Below are positions 1 to 13,000 of a stretch of 64,000 nt of DNA, in pieces. Location: assembly GCA_963669155.1 (NCBI GenBank), contig OZ022588.1:18158438-18222437 (forward strand). The letters are read 5' to 3'. This DNA comes from Arbacia lixula. Lineage: Eukaryota > Echinodermata > Echinoidea > Arbacioida > Arbaciidae. Within the stretch, counting starts at the first letter, position 1, and each line of letters begins with the position of its first letter. The notes under the pieces were generated by a model. The model was not told the origin of the DNA. It did not search any database and was given only the letters and a program-made list of their open reading frames with translations. A program made the translations under genes and the position numbers.

Positions 1-106
1 TCAATGGGAACTACCATGGCAACAGCCAATGAGCTCTCATTATTGCATCTGTTACCATTGATGGTAAGTTTGCAAGGATTGTAAACCTGTATGCAACATG
101 GCCTAG
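1..106. mobile_element. small foldback MITE, family 5, cut by the window edge
   Basis: ACTACCATGGCAACAGCCAA, TTACCATTGATGGTAAGTTT and GTATGCAACATGGCC match the elements at 19,576 and, more loosely, 17,469. Confidence 0.65.
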
Positions 107-1411
107 GTGATTAAACAAAAACTTTGAGGTTGTAAGAAGAAAACCCCTGCAGTCATTTCGGTTAACAACAGTGGGACAGTGATAAGTTCTCAAGCTTTCT
201 TTTCTGCATGAACATTTTAGGCTCAGAAGTGCAAAACGTTACAGTACAATATGTTACACAGCGATGCATATAGTGGCACTTGGAGATTAGTTTAACATGC
301 TATACATTTTTTTTAACTTTTCATGTAGACCAATTAAAAAAAATATGAAGATTTGTACCTGTGTGCTTTTTCGTCAATGCTGGAATTTATTTGTTTTTGA
401 AGAAGCTAGACTCTGTATTTGTAGTTTTTCCCGTCATATGTATAATCTTCCAAATTTGATTATCCGTAGTGAAACATTACACTACATGTAACAAAAACGA
501 AAATAATCTCAACATTTTTCAGAAAATATGATAATTAAGTATTAGACATTGTGTGTTCTGTTCAGGGAATTTTTTTCAGTTTATGATTTCTCAATTTCAC
601 ATCGACAGCATGCTCAGTATAGAAATGTTTTATATCTTGTATTAACAGAAAATATGTTCTACCTAGTTGGAAATTAGAGCCATACTAATTACAGTGATAG
701 TCATATATCTTCTGTATTATGAGAGAGTCTTATACTATATTGTACTCCTGACATAAGAGTTTACAAGGAATATGCATGGAATTATTTTATCATCATAAGC
801 CATTACATTTTTGTCACACTGCAGATGCACAGTAATTGGATTTCATTTTGGATGTTTCTATGCCAGCATCTACTTCATGCAAACCTAGGAAAAACACGGG
901 GCTCCATGAAGAAAATTAAAATAATGGCAAAATATGGAGGACTTAAGCTTTTATACATTTACTTGACTTCACTTAGTGACTTGACAAGATACATGTTGCT
1001 TCTTGTTGCCTTTTCATTCGTGCTTTGCAAGTTCTATCAAGTACTTATTCTGAAAAGTTAACAAATTTTGCACCTATTCATTAGGGGTTTATTCAACTTT
1101 TTGCCAAGAAAACGAAAAATCTTGTTGACAGCTTAGATACATGCTTATGATTATTTTTGTGTACATGTTTATTCATATTCATCATCATATGTTTTTTACC
1201 AACATTTTACACTGAAATCTATGGGAACTAATTGAAATAATTTGTGATGTATGTAATTTTATGGATCATGGACAAAGTAATGTTTCTATGTGTTGCTTTT
1301 TGTTTTCTTTCCCAATGCATCCTGGGTACTTACACCTTAATCCAGGCCCTGACGTGGTAGATGCCCTTGATAAGCCAGTTTGTAGTTACAATGTGCTAAT
1401 CAAGATATTAA

Positions 1412-1911
1412 AGGGATAGTTCACCCTGAAAATAATTTTTGATAAAAGGAGACACATGAAAGACAAATATTAGTGAAGGTTTGATGAAAATCCGTCAAAG
1501 GATAAGAAAGTTATGATCTTTTATAATGTAGTTTTGATTTTGTGACATCACGTACGAGGTCCTCTCCCATATGTTGTGTACAATTTTTTTTGAAAATGTG
1601 CATTTTCTAAAAAAATGTATCCTTTGATCTGTGCATTTGAAATACATTTTTACACACATACCGGTATGAAAAAAGAAATAATGCCATTGTCAAACACAGA
1701 AAAAAAGGCAATTTGTGTAGATATTCTGTACACAACATATGGGAGAGCACCTCGCATGTGACATCACAAAAGTTGAAATTTCAAAAGCTTTTAACTTTGT
1801 TATCGTATGACAGATTTTGGTCAAACCTTCCCAATATGTTTCTTTCATGGTTCTGCTTTTATTGGAACCAATTGGAAAAAATTGGAGTTTTTTTAAAGGG
1901 TGCACTATCCT
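1412..1911. mobile_element. foldback MITE, family 1 (AGGGATAGTTCACCC end)
   Basis: A 500-bp hairpin: left AGGGATAGTTCACCC, right complement GGGTGCACTATCCT. Inner arms match too (CATATGTTGTGTACA / TGTACACAACATATG, and GACATCAC / GTGACATC). It is flanked by TTAA on the left and TTAT on the right, so TA is the safer target duplication. A second copy lies at 24,089. Confidence 0.85.
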
Positions 1912-2852
1912 TTATTAGTGTGCCTGAGGGAAAGCTGCATTGTGTGTATTAGTGCTGAAAACATGAATATTCATGCTGGTGAAGAAAACCTAGGGTCAGT
2001 AGACCCAGTCACAGAATAGAATAAAATTGCATTAGACTTTGACCCTGATTGTACTTGTTACATGTACTAGGCAGACACAGCAATGGCTATGCAGCTCTGA
2101 AAAGGTAGTGAAAGAACATTTGGCTCTGCACACCTGCTTTTATGGTTGTCATAAACATGCTCTGCTAGTTATTACATCCGCCACCCAACACAGCGTCAGG
2201 AACAAATCCCAGTCTGCATTGTAATAACTGTTAGTTTAGGGGATTGTCTGACCATAGTGTTACTACGAACTGGTCTAAATTTCAGGGGTTTTTTAATTTG
2301 AAGAGTAAACAGGCTTACTTCAAGTGATTTGTAGGTCCAGCGGTTTTTCACTAAGATAAAGTTTCACACGACTTTACCTACGACTGGTGACCTGTTCTTA
2401 GGTGCCAAATCAGATTCTCAATGATTATAATTCCCATCAGCTTAAGATGAAATCCGATCTTTGTTCTGAACAATCGTCTGAAGACAAAGTTTATATCGGT
2501 AATTTGTCAAATTTAAAAGCGCAACATGTCACCAGTCCTGCGCTTAGTCGTGCGTAATTTATGCATATCTTGGTGAAACTGGGTCCTGGTAAAGAATATG
2601 CGCAACGACCCTCCCTTGGTCACCATTACCATATTATTGCCATCACCCTAACATCTGACATGCAAGTGTCTACTATATGGTTATGGACGTTATGTGTTTG
2701 ATGTATTCCTTTGTGTATGAATGGTCAGTGTTTAATTCTTCTGAATTGAAGTGTATTTATGTTATTAATTCTCCCTACCGTATGTAAATGAAATCGTTTT
2801 ATGATGCACCATGCAGCCACATTCAGATTTTGTTCCCAGTCATGTCCAATCC

Positions 2853-3144
2853 TGGGGGGTGTTTCACCAAGCTGTTTGTAAGCTACACAGGACTATTGAC
2901 TTGTTCTTGTGATAATTAATACATGTATAGTGGGAGTAAAGTTTCAACAATTTTAATCGAATTTGGCAAATCATAAACTGTGTATTCAGACGCTTGTTAA
3001 CAACAAGAATTTTGATTTACAAATATCTGATTTCAACCTCGGCTGATAGAAATAAAAATCATTGAGAATCTGATTTAGTACTAGAACAGGTCGTGCATTA
3101 AGTCCTTTGTAGCTTACAAACAGATTGGTAAAATATGCCCCTGG
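2853..3144. mobile_element. foldback MITE, about 290 bp
   Basis: The ends are GGGGGGTGTTTCACCAAGCT, with GTTTGTAAGCTACA just inside, and TGTAGCTTACAAACAGATTG, with GTAAAATATGCCCCTGG after it. The inner part also pairs loosely. It lies in the 3' flank of the V-ATPase gene. Confidence 0.75.
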
Positions 3145-3159
3145 TCTATCGTACTAGTG

Positions 3160-6100
3160 AGTGAGACTGGAAGTGGGCATGCCAGCAAAAGAAAAAATTG
3201 TCTGTCGCTGATCAGTGCATTGTGGGACAGTTTTTCCTTATATGCGGTTTGGAGAATTAGCTTGGTACAGGTTCCTTCTTGTTCTTGAAAATACATGTTT
3301 AATTCTGATGGGTCTTTCCTCTTTGTCATGCATACAATCCATCTACTTAGCATTTATAATTTTGATATTTGTATATGTGCATTTGAATGAATGATTAATA
3401 TATATATAACATAATTATACATGTGGATGAAATGTGCTCATCTTGAAGCTAACGTGTCATCATATACATGTACTGTGCAATAAAATTTGAAAGCAAGCTC
3501 AGCTATTCTCGAGACAGATATGTCTCAGTTTGCTTTGTCTATACTTTGCTTGTCTATTCGTGAGAATACACAACAAGTTCGGTTCACTCCAGTCTGTATG
3601 GCTTAAATCCACTAGAGTTTTAGACTTACCACAGTATATGCAAATTTCACGGCTTTATCAGATATGTGTGCTTGAATTTAAGCATACACTTCAAAAAGGT
3701 ACAATAATACATGCATGTTTGATGTACAGTGCTCAATTCACACTAGTTACTATGGTTAAGACCAAGTTTGATAAAAATAATTAAACAATACCAAGGTCTA
3801 AACCATATCGCTGTGTGCCAAATTCATCATTGGACTGGGGTTTGCACCAAATCAAGCACAGGTATCTGATTACAAGCCATGAAATTTGCATACACCATAG
3901 TCTAAATCTAACACTCCTATGTGAATTTTGGCCATTGTGTTTTCTGAGGGACACTACAGCACGTTAAAAGACACAGGCAGACCCATTGCTTAGACTGACC
4001 ACAAAGATAACATTCTATTTTATTGACCATCACACAATAGTTCACCTGACAGATTTCACCATACCTTAGTTTTTGTTTTACTTCTACACACTTCATGACA
4101 TTATATTTATTAATCACTTTACTTTTAACAGCACCATTTCACCATGATACTATAATAATGCCGATTTCACCAACTACACCAACAAAATCAAACAGTTTGA
4201 GGGCAAAATCTTAAGATTTATGCATTTCATAATAGGTACACATTCTACCGGTACACAGAGGCATGTTGTGATGAGATATTTGATACCTGATGTTACTCTT
4301 TACACCTTACACTCAGTAGACATTCTACACAGAGGTATTCTGTGTTGAGATATTTGATGGGTACCAATAAGTCAACAAAAACATTTCTTAAATGTTGTGA
4401 CTGACATACTTCTTGTGTTTTCTTTCCATACCTGGGGTGTACCTCTTTTGACACTTTTAAGAGGAACGTTCACATGAAAGTTGTTGTTACTTCTTGGTCG
4501 TAATGACAGGTTTATTGGACATTTCAGAGGGCATCTTCACTCCGACAAGGATCCTGCCCGCTTTGGTGTTAAATAAAAGGTTGCTAGATAAAAGCCAAGT
4601 ACAATCATGTATCGGTACACATTAACCGGATCTTTACTAAAACTGCATCCAGGCAGGCTGGCTTTTTCAACTCAGTAGCATGACTTCCATACAATCTGCT
4701 CTTCAGACAATAGACGACGAGCTATGAATGAACTTCAAATACTCTACAAATACAATTAAGCCACATTCCTTCGGTTACTGCAGATCCATGGCAAATTTTG
4801 ACATCATTACTGGACCAGGAATCACAAAGCCAGAAATAGTAACCGTGAGCAATAGGTTAAAATACAGGTACATCCATTTTTACTGGCAGACAACTTGAAG
4901 CCTCTGACTCATACATATAATGTGAATATATATATATATACATATTTCTTTTTTTGCAGGGGGTCTCGGATAGTTTTACGAGATAGATGACAAGGTGAAG
5001 AAGAAGGAATACATACGGGATACAAAGCGTTCAGCTGGAAACGGTATATTTCATTAAAATACAATGCTCGACCAAATAAATATGGGTGGAAATACATGCA
5101 TTTCACATTTCACAATTTCATATTTTCTTCTTTCACTAAGAGCGATTATATGGGAACCAACTAAACTTCTTAATATAGTTTGCTTTAATCTTCATCCTGT
5201 GGGTTACCAGAGTTCTCTTCACTATGCATTAAAATGAATACTAATCACCAAAAAAAGAGAATACAAAACAGTACTACAGCTATAAATATTTTTGTTTGAA
5301 ATACATTTGAAAGAGTTTTGCACATATGTAAAATGAAAAGAATACAAGATTTGAAAGAGAGCCTAAATTACACAATTGCAATTTCTTATGAAGACAATTT
5401 GGTTTTCCTGTAACCTTGAAAGTGAGTTCCATTCTCATAGCATAAGTTCTGTCCTTCAAGCCAAAGGAAACTTATCGGAAGATCAAGTGTGTTGTGTTGA
5501 TTTCTGTACAAATAATATGTAACACATACCTCTTCTATGGTATATATACTTAGAGCGTGCATATTTCATATCTTTAACTAGTCTGGAGGATGTAGAACTG
5601 GATTTGAAAAAGTTAACATTAGTACATTTACTGCAAAATCAATCACAGAGATTTCTTTCTTCCTATGCAATGAAAAATGAAGTTCTATACAAGAACCCAA
5701 ATATTCTGGCAAGTGCTTGATAGTTTATGACGTAGAAAAATGATATAAAAAGGATGTATTGCATACAATAAACTCAATTACAACTTCACCTTCTTGAATT
5801 TGTTTAAACAAAGATTAATGTCTATAACTTCTAGAAGTAGATTTGAAAGAATTTCTTCCCGTTTTCCCCTGCATATTTTCTTTTCATATGTTGGTACCCA
5901 TGTATGACATCTTGCTATGCGGCTTTAATATAAAATATAAATAAAATCATCAATTCCAATCTGTTTTGTTGAACATTTATAATGGTACAATTGCATGATA
6001 TGCCTCTTCAAAAATTTAAAAAGAATAACTGTATTAGAGATTTGAAAAGAAACTTATACACCAAGCAGTAAGGATAGCATGCTCCATCTTCTACATGTAT

Positions 6101-6190
6101 GTTTAGAGTTTAAAATTCCTACTTGTATATACAAGCTTATAATCTTATTCACAACTTTCAATCTGTGTAACATGCACAATATATCTTATC
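3160..6190. other. no gene seen; 3' flank of V-ATPase gene
   Basis: AT-rich unique sequence with only short chance frames. I see no exon-like conservation, RNA gene or clear repeat in it. Confidence 0.6.
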
Positions 6191-6198
6191 ATCAACAT

Positions 6199-7781
6199 TA
6201 TATATCGTCGGTGGGCTGATAAAACCTCGTATCTCAAATTTTTATGAAATTCACTTTTTTTGCTAAATGTCAAGTTTAAGATGTAATACATCTTGTAATA
6301 AACGCTGGAGTTGAAAATCTGAAAAGAAAAGGTCAAAATTCATCTATTTGAAAACCTCGTATCTCTTGCCTCTTCAAATAATGGTATGACACAACCTCGT
6401 AAGTCAAGATACATAGCGCAATTATGCGCAGCTAAGAGTTGGTGCGTGCCTAACTGCACGCGCAATTGTGTGCGCAACAAAAATTTGCAGCGTGCGCACG
6501 TCCGCACGGCTAGCTGTGCACATCGATCGCTTACCTAAACCTACGCTTAATGTATTTATGGCCGGGATCGATTAGATCTATTGGATTTCGTCCTGCATTA
6601 TTAAAATGAGATGCTCAGTTATTGTAAGTAATATCTGTAACGACATTTTAATAATGTATCAGCATGAAGATAAAAACATTTTGCTCAACTCTCTTCGATA
6701 GACTGAACAGGCTAGGCACTATATAACTTGCTTTACAAGCCGTGGCCTGTGGCCAAAGCTACGCGCATAAGCCAGGCCGAGTAGATGAGGCTAGCTGCAG
6801 TGCATAACGTTAGATAATCGATATCTATTTTGTCCTGTGTTAAAAAGGCAAAATGCTTGTGAATTTTTTTACTTTCAAAATTCATTCCAAGCCTATGTAG
6901 TCATCACAAATACAATGTGTATGTGTATAGAGGGCAAACACGTCAAAATATGAAGCGTTCGACTTACAACTTGTGAAAGCATGCAATATTATTTTGACCC
7001 CCCCCCCCCGAGGGGGGGGGGGGGGGGGGGGGGAGCGAGGGGAGCTACTCACAGTTGTTTCCCACGGGGGTGTGCCACTGAAGCCACCAAACCCATACCT
7101 ATCATTTTGGCGGAAAAGGGTCCCAATTATTGGGGGGGGGGGGTGTCAAGAAAACAATGTTTTGTATGCTTGAACGACAAAATGGGCGCAAATATTTAGT
7201 ATTTAAAGAAAAAAATACAAAAGTGGAGGATATGTATGTGTGTGTGTGTGTGCGTGTATACAATGTGAATGGTTATGTGTGAATATATGTGAGCATGCAT
7301 GTGTGTGTCCGTGTACATGAGTGTCACATGAACGTTAATGTGTTTAGCTGGGTTTGTATGTACTTTTGCGTCATTTTGGCCGGCGTGTGCACGTGTTTGT
7401 GTGTGTGGTTGGGTTTGTGTATGTATGTGATGTGATGTGTGTATGTGTGTATGTGTGCGTATACTATGTGCATTGGTATGTGTGTGAATGTACGTGCGCG
7501 CCCATGTGTGTGCGTGTGCATAGATCACAACATGACCGTTAATGTATAGACATAGTGTTTGCGTACGTTGACGTGTGTCACATGCATGGATACAGTGTAT
7601 GTATTTATTTTTTGCGTCTTGGGCGGCGTATGGAAGTGTATGTGTGTACGTGTGCGCGCATAGATCATAAGATTCATTAACGTTCATTTATAGTGTTTAT
7701 GTACGTTTATGTGTGTCACATGCCTAGGTTTGCACGTGTTTGTTACGTCTGTTGGCCTGCGTGTGCATGTGTATGCTTGTT

Positions 7782-7854
<73 letters not shown>

Positions 7855-8260
7855 ACGTGTATATGTGTGTGTATGTGTGTGTGTGTGTTTGAGAACGTAT
7901 GTGCGCGCAACTGCGCATATTGCACAATATTAGCATGGGATACTGTGTATGACACCGTGTGAAAACCACGTATCTCATTTTAGATCAAGTTGGAAAACCT
8001 CGTAACTCAATTTGAAATGAGAAAACCTCGTATCTCAATTTAGGACTTAGTGCGAAAACCTTGTAACTCAAATTCCCGCTATCTAAATTTTTTTTTTTGC
8101 ATTTCAACCATTCCATATTGAATTGATAATCAAACATAGTCTTTAGTTAACATAAAAACGCCTATGCACATAATTTGTAGAAATAAGAATGTTTTTTCGC
8201 TCTCCTGAACATTTTGTTTTTTTGAGATACGAGGTTTTAACAGCCCACCGACGATATAAT
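6199..8260. mobile_element. 2-kb element with inverted ends and subterminal repeats
   Basis: The ends are inverted copies of about 38 bp (CGTCGGTGGGCTGATAAAAC, continuing CTCGTATCTCAAA, at 6206; its complement ends near 8255), with ATTATAT just outside on both sides. The end motif AACCTCGTATCTCA recurs as direct variants inside: near 6351 and 6391 on the left, and 7961, 7993, 8021 and 8054 on the right. The middle is a GT-rich tandem array with poly(G/C) runs. No open frame looks like a transposase, so it is a non-autonomous DNA transposon of unknown family. Confidence 0.75.
7215..7895 (+). repeat. GT-rich minisatellite with a longer-period unit
   Basis: Besides plain (GT)n at 7,788-7,850, a block with GTGTCACATG, AACGTTAATG and TTTTGCGTC followed by GGCCGGCGTGTG recurs about every 150-200 bases (near 7,320, 7,540 and 7,680). 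All open frames here are low-complexity artefacts. Confidence 0.8.
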
Positions 8261-8569
8261 TTCTTTTATATAACTTTGTAGCTTTGTCCAAGACATAAGG
8301 TGTGATAATCATTACATTTTGGTAACATGATCTGTTTCACAGAGGAATGATGAAAGGTGAAAGGAAATTGCACTTACAGTTATTCAATATACTCTCATAT
8401 AAGTTGAATATTGATTTGTCTTTACATTGAAGAATTTGTGACATGCTTCTGGTGTTGCAAATGCTGCAGTTGGAATCTTGTAAGATATCTACATTAAACT
8501 ATGTTATGTCTCAGCCTCAAATACCTTCTGGTATATTCCTCTAACTACCCGTTGTTATAATTAAAATCA

Positions 8570-9135
8570 TGTTATCAAGGATTTTGGAGGATCTGGATGT
8601 AGCTATCTTTCCGAAGCGCAGCTGAGGAATATAGCGTATACATTCAGATCGCCGAGGAAGTGATAGTTCATCTCATTGCCTGAAACCAAAAGTGGATTAT
8701 TTGCTTTATATTCCACATCTGAAACCAACTATTTATACCAAAAATGTCAATCTGATGTACAAAAGTAATGTTTACTTCTCTACCTTACCCTGAGCCACTG
8801 CCATGGGGAACACGCCTATAGGAGGCACGTTAGTACGCGTCAGTACGAGCTACTAGTCAATTGATAGTCCAAGTGTAACGCACTTTTACTTCGCGCGTAC
8901 TCAAAATATTAATCACACGTTTAGGACTGTGAGGAGTGAAGAGATCAGCGAAACCAAAAAGTACTATCACCTAGAGTGTAATGAACTTTTCTTCTCAGGT
9001 GATCAGATGGGCAAAACTACGCTTTATCACGTAATCAACTCTTGACCAATCATATAACAGCATTCTTAGTATGTGGAATATACATCATAATAATGAATTT
9101 CGATTCATTAATATTCTGCTGGAATCCTTGATGAT
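8570..9135. other. possible decayed inverted-repeat element
   Basis: TATCAAGGATTTTGGAGGAT and ATTCTGCTGGAATCCTTGAT are inverted relatives, and the interior is CpG-richer than its surroundings. Pairing is poor, so this is tentative. Confidence 0.3.
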
Positions 9136-9926
9136 GCTAGCCATTCGGTATGAATGCATACAACTGCCCAACAATTCTGCAACACTACAACAATGAACAT
9201 ACCGGTAACCAAATATGGCATTTACTGCAGCACGAAAATGGGCAAGAACATACCCAGTCATGATTGTAGCTATCCATTTATTTTTTTAATTTTGAACAAG
9301 AATTATTTTTATTTAACTAAAAGTGTGAATCATTTTGCATCCCCTCTGCTCACATAAATGGCTGACTCTTCACTTTTCTACTGTCCCTAATGAAATGTTG
9401 AGTGTTTCTTTACTTATCTTAAACAGCAGCACTTTTCTGTAAAGAAGAGAGCATATATGGGTACATGATAGTAATAGGAATACAAATAGCAGATGTAGGA
9501 ACAAAACCAGCACAAGTAGTAGCAGTAATAGTACATGTAGCATTACAAGCACAAGTAAATGTTATCACACTCATTATTAATCAATCCTACTGTACCTTAA
9601 TTCACTCATTATTCATTCAACTTACTGTTCCTTTGAATAGACAATCACCAGAGAGTTGTTGATTACTTGTATCATATGCATGTAAAATACAATAGATATA
9701 TATAACTTCATATCACAAATCTTCTCCACAGATGTAAATACCAGCTTGATATATGTTCTATCATGCATATAAACACAGAGACAAATATATAATGCTTAAC
9801 AGTGTCACATATTCTATTTATGCGAGACTAGGGCTTGTCATATAGGATATATAGACTATATAATGGAGGATCTTGGAGCTGAAAGCTCCTGTTGACCGCA
9901 CACTTTGCAGGAGAAAGCTCCTCACG

Positions 9927-10017
9927 TTATTCCTCCTTTCCTTCCAGGATCATGGCAAAGGTGAATGGCAGAAATGGATGGCCCTCGCCATGGTAAAACT
10001 TGCTTTGGAATTCAATC
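9927..10017 (-). CDS. ATP6V0A: V-ATPase subunit a terminal exon 20
   Basis: The last coding exon completes the W codon from exon 19 (TG/G) and reads [20 protein letters not shown], then AMILEGKEE and TAA. This matches the conserved end of subunit a (HW-V/I-EFQ-KFY-G-G-F-PF-F). The acceptor is CTTCAG/GATTG at 10017. Two decayed copies of this acceptor and the first exon bases lie just upstream in the transcript (10055-10168). Confidence 0.93.
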
Positions 10018-13000
10018 CTGAAGGAGAAAACGATGGTAAAATGATAGTAAAATGATGCTAAATCTTGTTCTAGAATTCAATCATGAAGGAGAGAACGATG
10101 GTAAAATGATATTTAAATGATGGTAAAACTTGCTCTGGAATTCAATCCTGAAGGAGAGAATGATGGAAGGCTAGATCAATATAAATTTGTCACATCATAC
10201 CCTTTCATATGTTCCTATCCACATAAAACATGTAGTTATATTGTATCCTAATGTTGAGGGAGGGAAAGAGGGAGGAAAGAGGGAGGGGAAGAAGGAGGAA
10301 AGAGGGAGGGAAGAAGGAGGGGGAGGAGGAAAGAGGGAGGCAAGAGGTAGTAAAGAGTGATGAGAGAGGGAGGGGAGAGGGAGGAAAGAGGGAGGAAAGA
10401 GGGAGGGGGAGAAGGAGGAAAGAGGGAGGAAAGAGGGAGCCGGAGAAGGAGGAAAAAGGGAGGGAAGAAGTAGTAAAGAGGGATGAGAGAGGGAGAGGGA
10501 GGGGAGAGAGAGGGGAGAGAGAGGAGAGAAGAGGGAGAGAAGATGGAGGGAAGATGGGGGGAAGATGGGGGGAAGATGGAGGGATGAGGGAGGGAAGAGG
10601 GAGGGAAGAAGGAGGGAAGAGGGAGGGAAGAGGGAGGAATGATGGAGGGAAGAGGGAGGAAAGATGGAGGGAAGAGGGAGGGAAGAGGGAGGGAAGAGGG
10701 AGAGAAGATGGAGGGAAGATGGAGGGAAGATGGGGGGAAGATGGAGGGAAGAGGGAGGGAAGAGGGAGGAAAGATGGAGGGAAGATGGAGGGAGATGGAG
10801 GGGAGATGGAGGGAAGATGGAGGGAAGAGGGAGGGAAGATGGAGGGAGAGGGACAGAAGAGTGAGGGGAGGGGGAGGAAAAAGGGAGAGGGACGGAAGAG
10901 GGAGGGAGGAAAAAGGGAAGAGGGAGGGAAGAGGGAGGGAAGATGGACGAAAGAGGGAAGAGGGAGGGAGGAGGGAGGGGAGAGGGAGGGAAGAGGGGGC
11001 CGAGTTCATACCAGTGGAGCCGGAGGGTGTGGAGGAACGCTGACATGCCCTCCATAAAGAGCAGGATGCCGACGGTGAGTACAGCCCAGCCCCCAAAGAG
11101 CCCAAACGTGGCGAAGGCACCCACAATGCCTTCCTTCTGTAGACCCAAAGATAGCACCATGGTCCACAGCACGTCAGACAGCTCTGTGGTGAACAAGAGA
11201 AAAACAGTTTATATGGTGAAAGTTCACTGTGCAATATATGTACAAAATACTTTGAATGCAACAAACAAGCCCTTTCTGCAGCTGTGGAAGGACAATGGTC
11301 TACACTACCTTCTTGCCCCTCCCACCCCCCCCCCCCCTCTCTCTTCCTTCTTCCACCCTCTCCTTCTCTCTCCTTTTTGATCTTCTTTCACTCCTCTTTT
11401 TTCGCCTCCTCCTCCTCCTTCATTTTCTGCTTCTTCCAATGGTCCTTTCCCACATTTTTTCCTTAAGTTTCTTCCCCTCCTCCTACCTATTCTCCTTCTT
11501 GATAATTTCCCCTTCTCCTCTTACTCTTTCTCTACCCTTATCGGATTCCATATATCCATGCCACCTCCTTCCTTCTCTACCTCCCCTGCCCATCCTCATC
11601 CTGATCCCTCTTCTCCCCTCCCTCCCCCTCTTCCCTCATCACCTCCCTCTTACCAGAATGTGCCAAGCTGAGAGCCCAGAGTCGTAGGTAGGATGCAGTG
11701 TGTGAGATACAACCAAGGCAGTATTCTATGGTGTGGATTGCTTGGTAGACAATTGTCTCCCCCAAATCAAACTGTTGAGGAATGAGATGAGAATAGAATA
11801 ACACATTACAAGGATGTTGAATCTATGCAAGCATAACAAGAAAATTGGCATTCATACAAATTTAAAGCCATGCCTCCTATAATCCTATTTCTTTGCAAAA
11901 TGAGTTACTGTAAAACTAGTAATTTTTGTGTGAAATCAATTTTTTCACAACACAAAGCAAGGGCATATCTAATATCATCGCAAATTTAAATCCATCCTGC
12001 TACTAGTATCTTTAGCAGGCTAGACACACAAGTCTCGGGGATTCAAAAATTTCTAGCTCTGATATTCAACTCATGCATGTGTTGCATGCTGTGATGCGTT
12101 GCACAGCCATCAGCTTTTTGGTGACATTAAATGCTCATGATAATGCTTTGTTGGTATTTTAATACATCAGGTGGATTGTTTTATAGAGACTAATATTTCT
12201 TGTGCGGCAAAATAAAATCCAACGAATATGTTGTAGGTATGGCAGTGCCACGAAGAGTTGGCATCATCAATTTTCCAAACCCTTTACGTGCTAGGTAAAC
12301 TACTGCTCTATGAGGTTTACATGCATTACCCAGGAAGAAATCCCTGCATAGTGCATACAAGGTTGATGATTTGATTTGATGATGATTTAATTCATTAATT
12401 TGCAAAAGCCACACTTTCCCCTTCATTTTCTGAATTTCTTTCACTTTGTTTTTTTTTTCAATTGGAGCTCATAAAACACCATTATTCAGCTCTGAAAAGA
12501 TTAAAGTCAATTAATTGAAATGATCAAAATGAAAAAAAAAAATGTTTTTTGTGAATGATAGAAGAAGATACCTTCCACTGGGTTTGTACACAAAATAAAA
12601 AAAAAATGAGCCAAATTTGGGGTCAGATCGTCTTGCGAAATTATGCGACATTGTGATGGTATATCTGGTCCTTGTGATTTTGGTCTCAAAAGTTGCGCAA
12701 GACTACAAAGAAAAAGGTCATGAAATCTCGCATTGACATCTTTTTGTGTTTCATAATGATTGCACAAAATATTAAGCCAGCCTGATAATTGTTAACCCAG
12801 CTCAATCCTACACTGTACCTCTTGAGTGACTTCTGGTGATTGCTGTACAGGTTCAGGGATCTCAGGGTCTTCTGCATCACTATTGTTCATGGCCAGCTCA
12901 TCCTGGTTGATGACAGCGTCCGTGTCAGAGGTCATCAACCCGCTGCCGTCTGCTGGCCCCCGATTGGTGGAGAACATGTACATCTGTTATGTGACCAATG

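Noticed and set aside
7196-7978. Open frames rich in Cys/Val or His/Thr
   Set aside because: They are translations of the GT minisatellite in several frames.
10195-11264. Long open frames of more than 300 codons on both strands
   Set aside because: They follow the polypurine tract and are Ser/Pro/Leu or Gly/Arg/Glu runs caused by base bias. Only the first 56 codons at the right end are real (V-ATPase exon 19).
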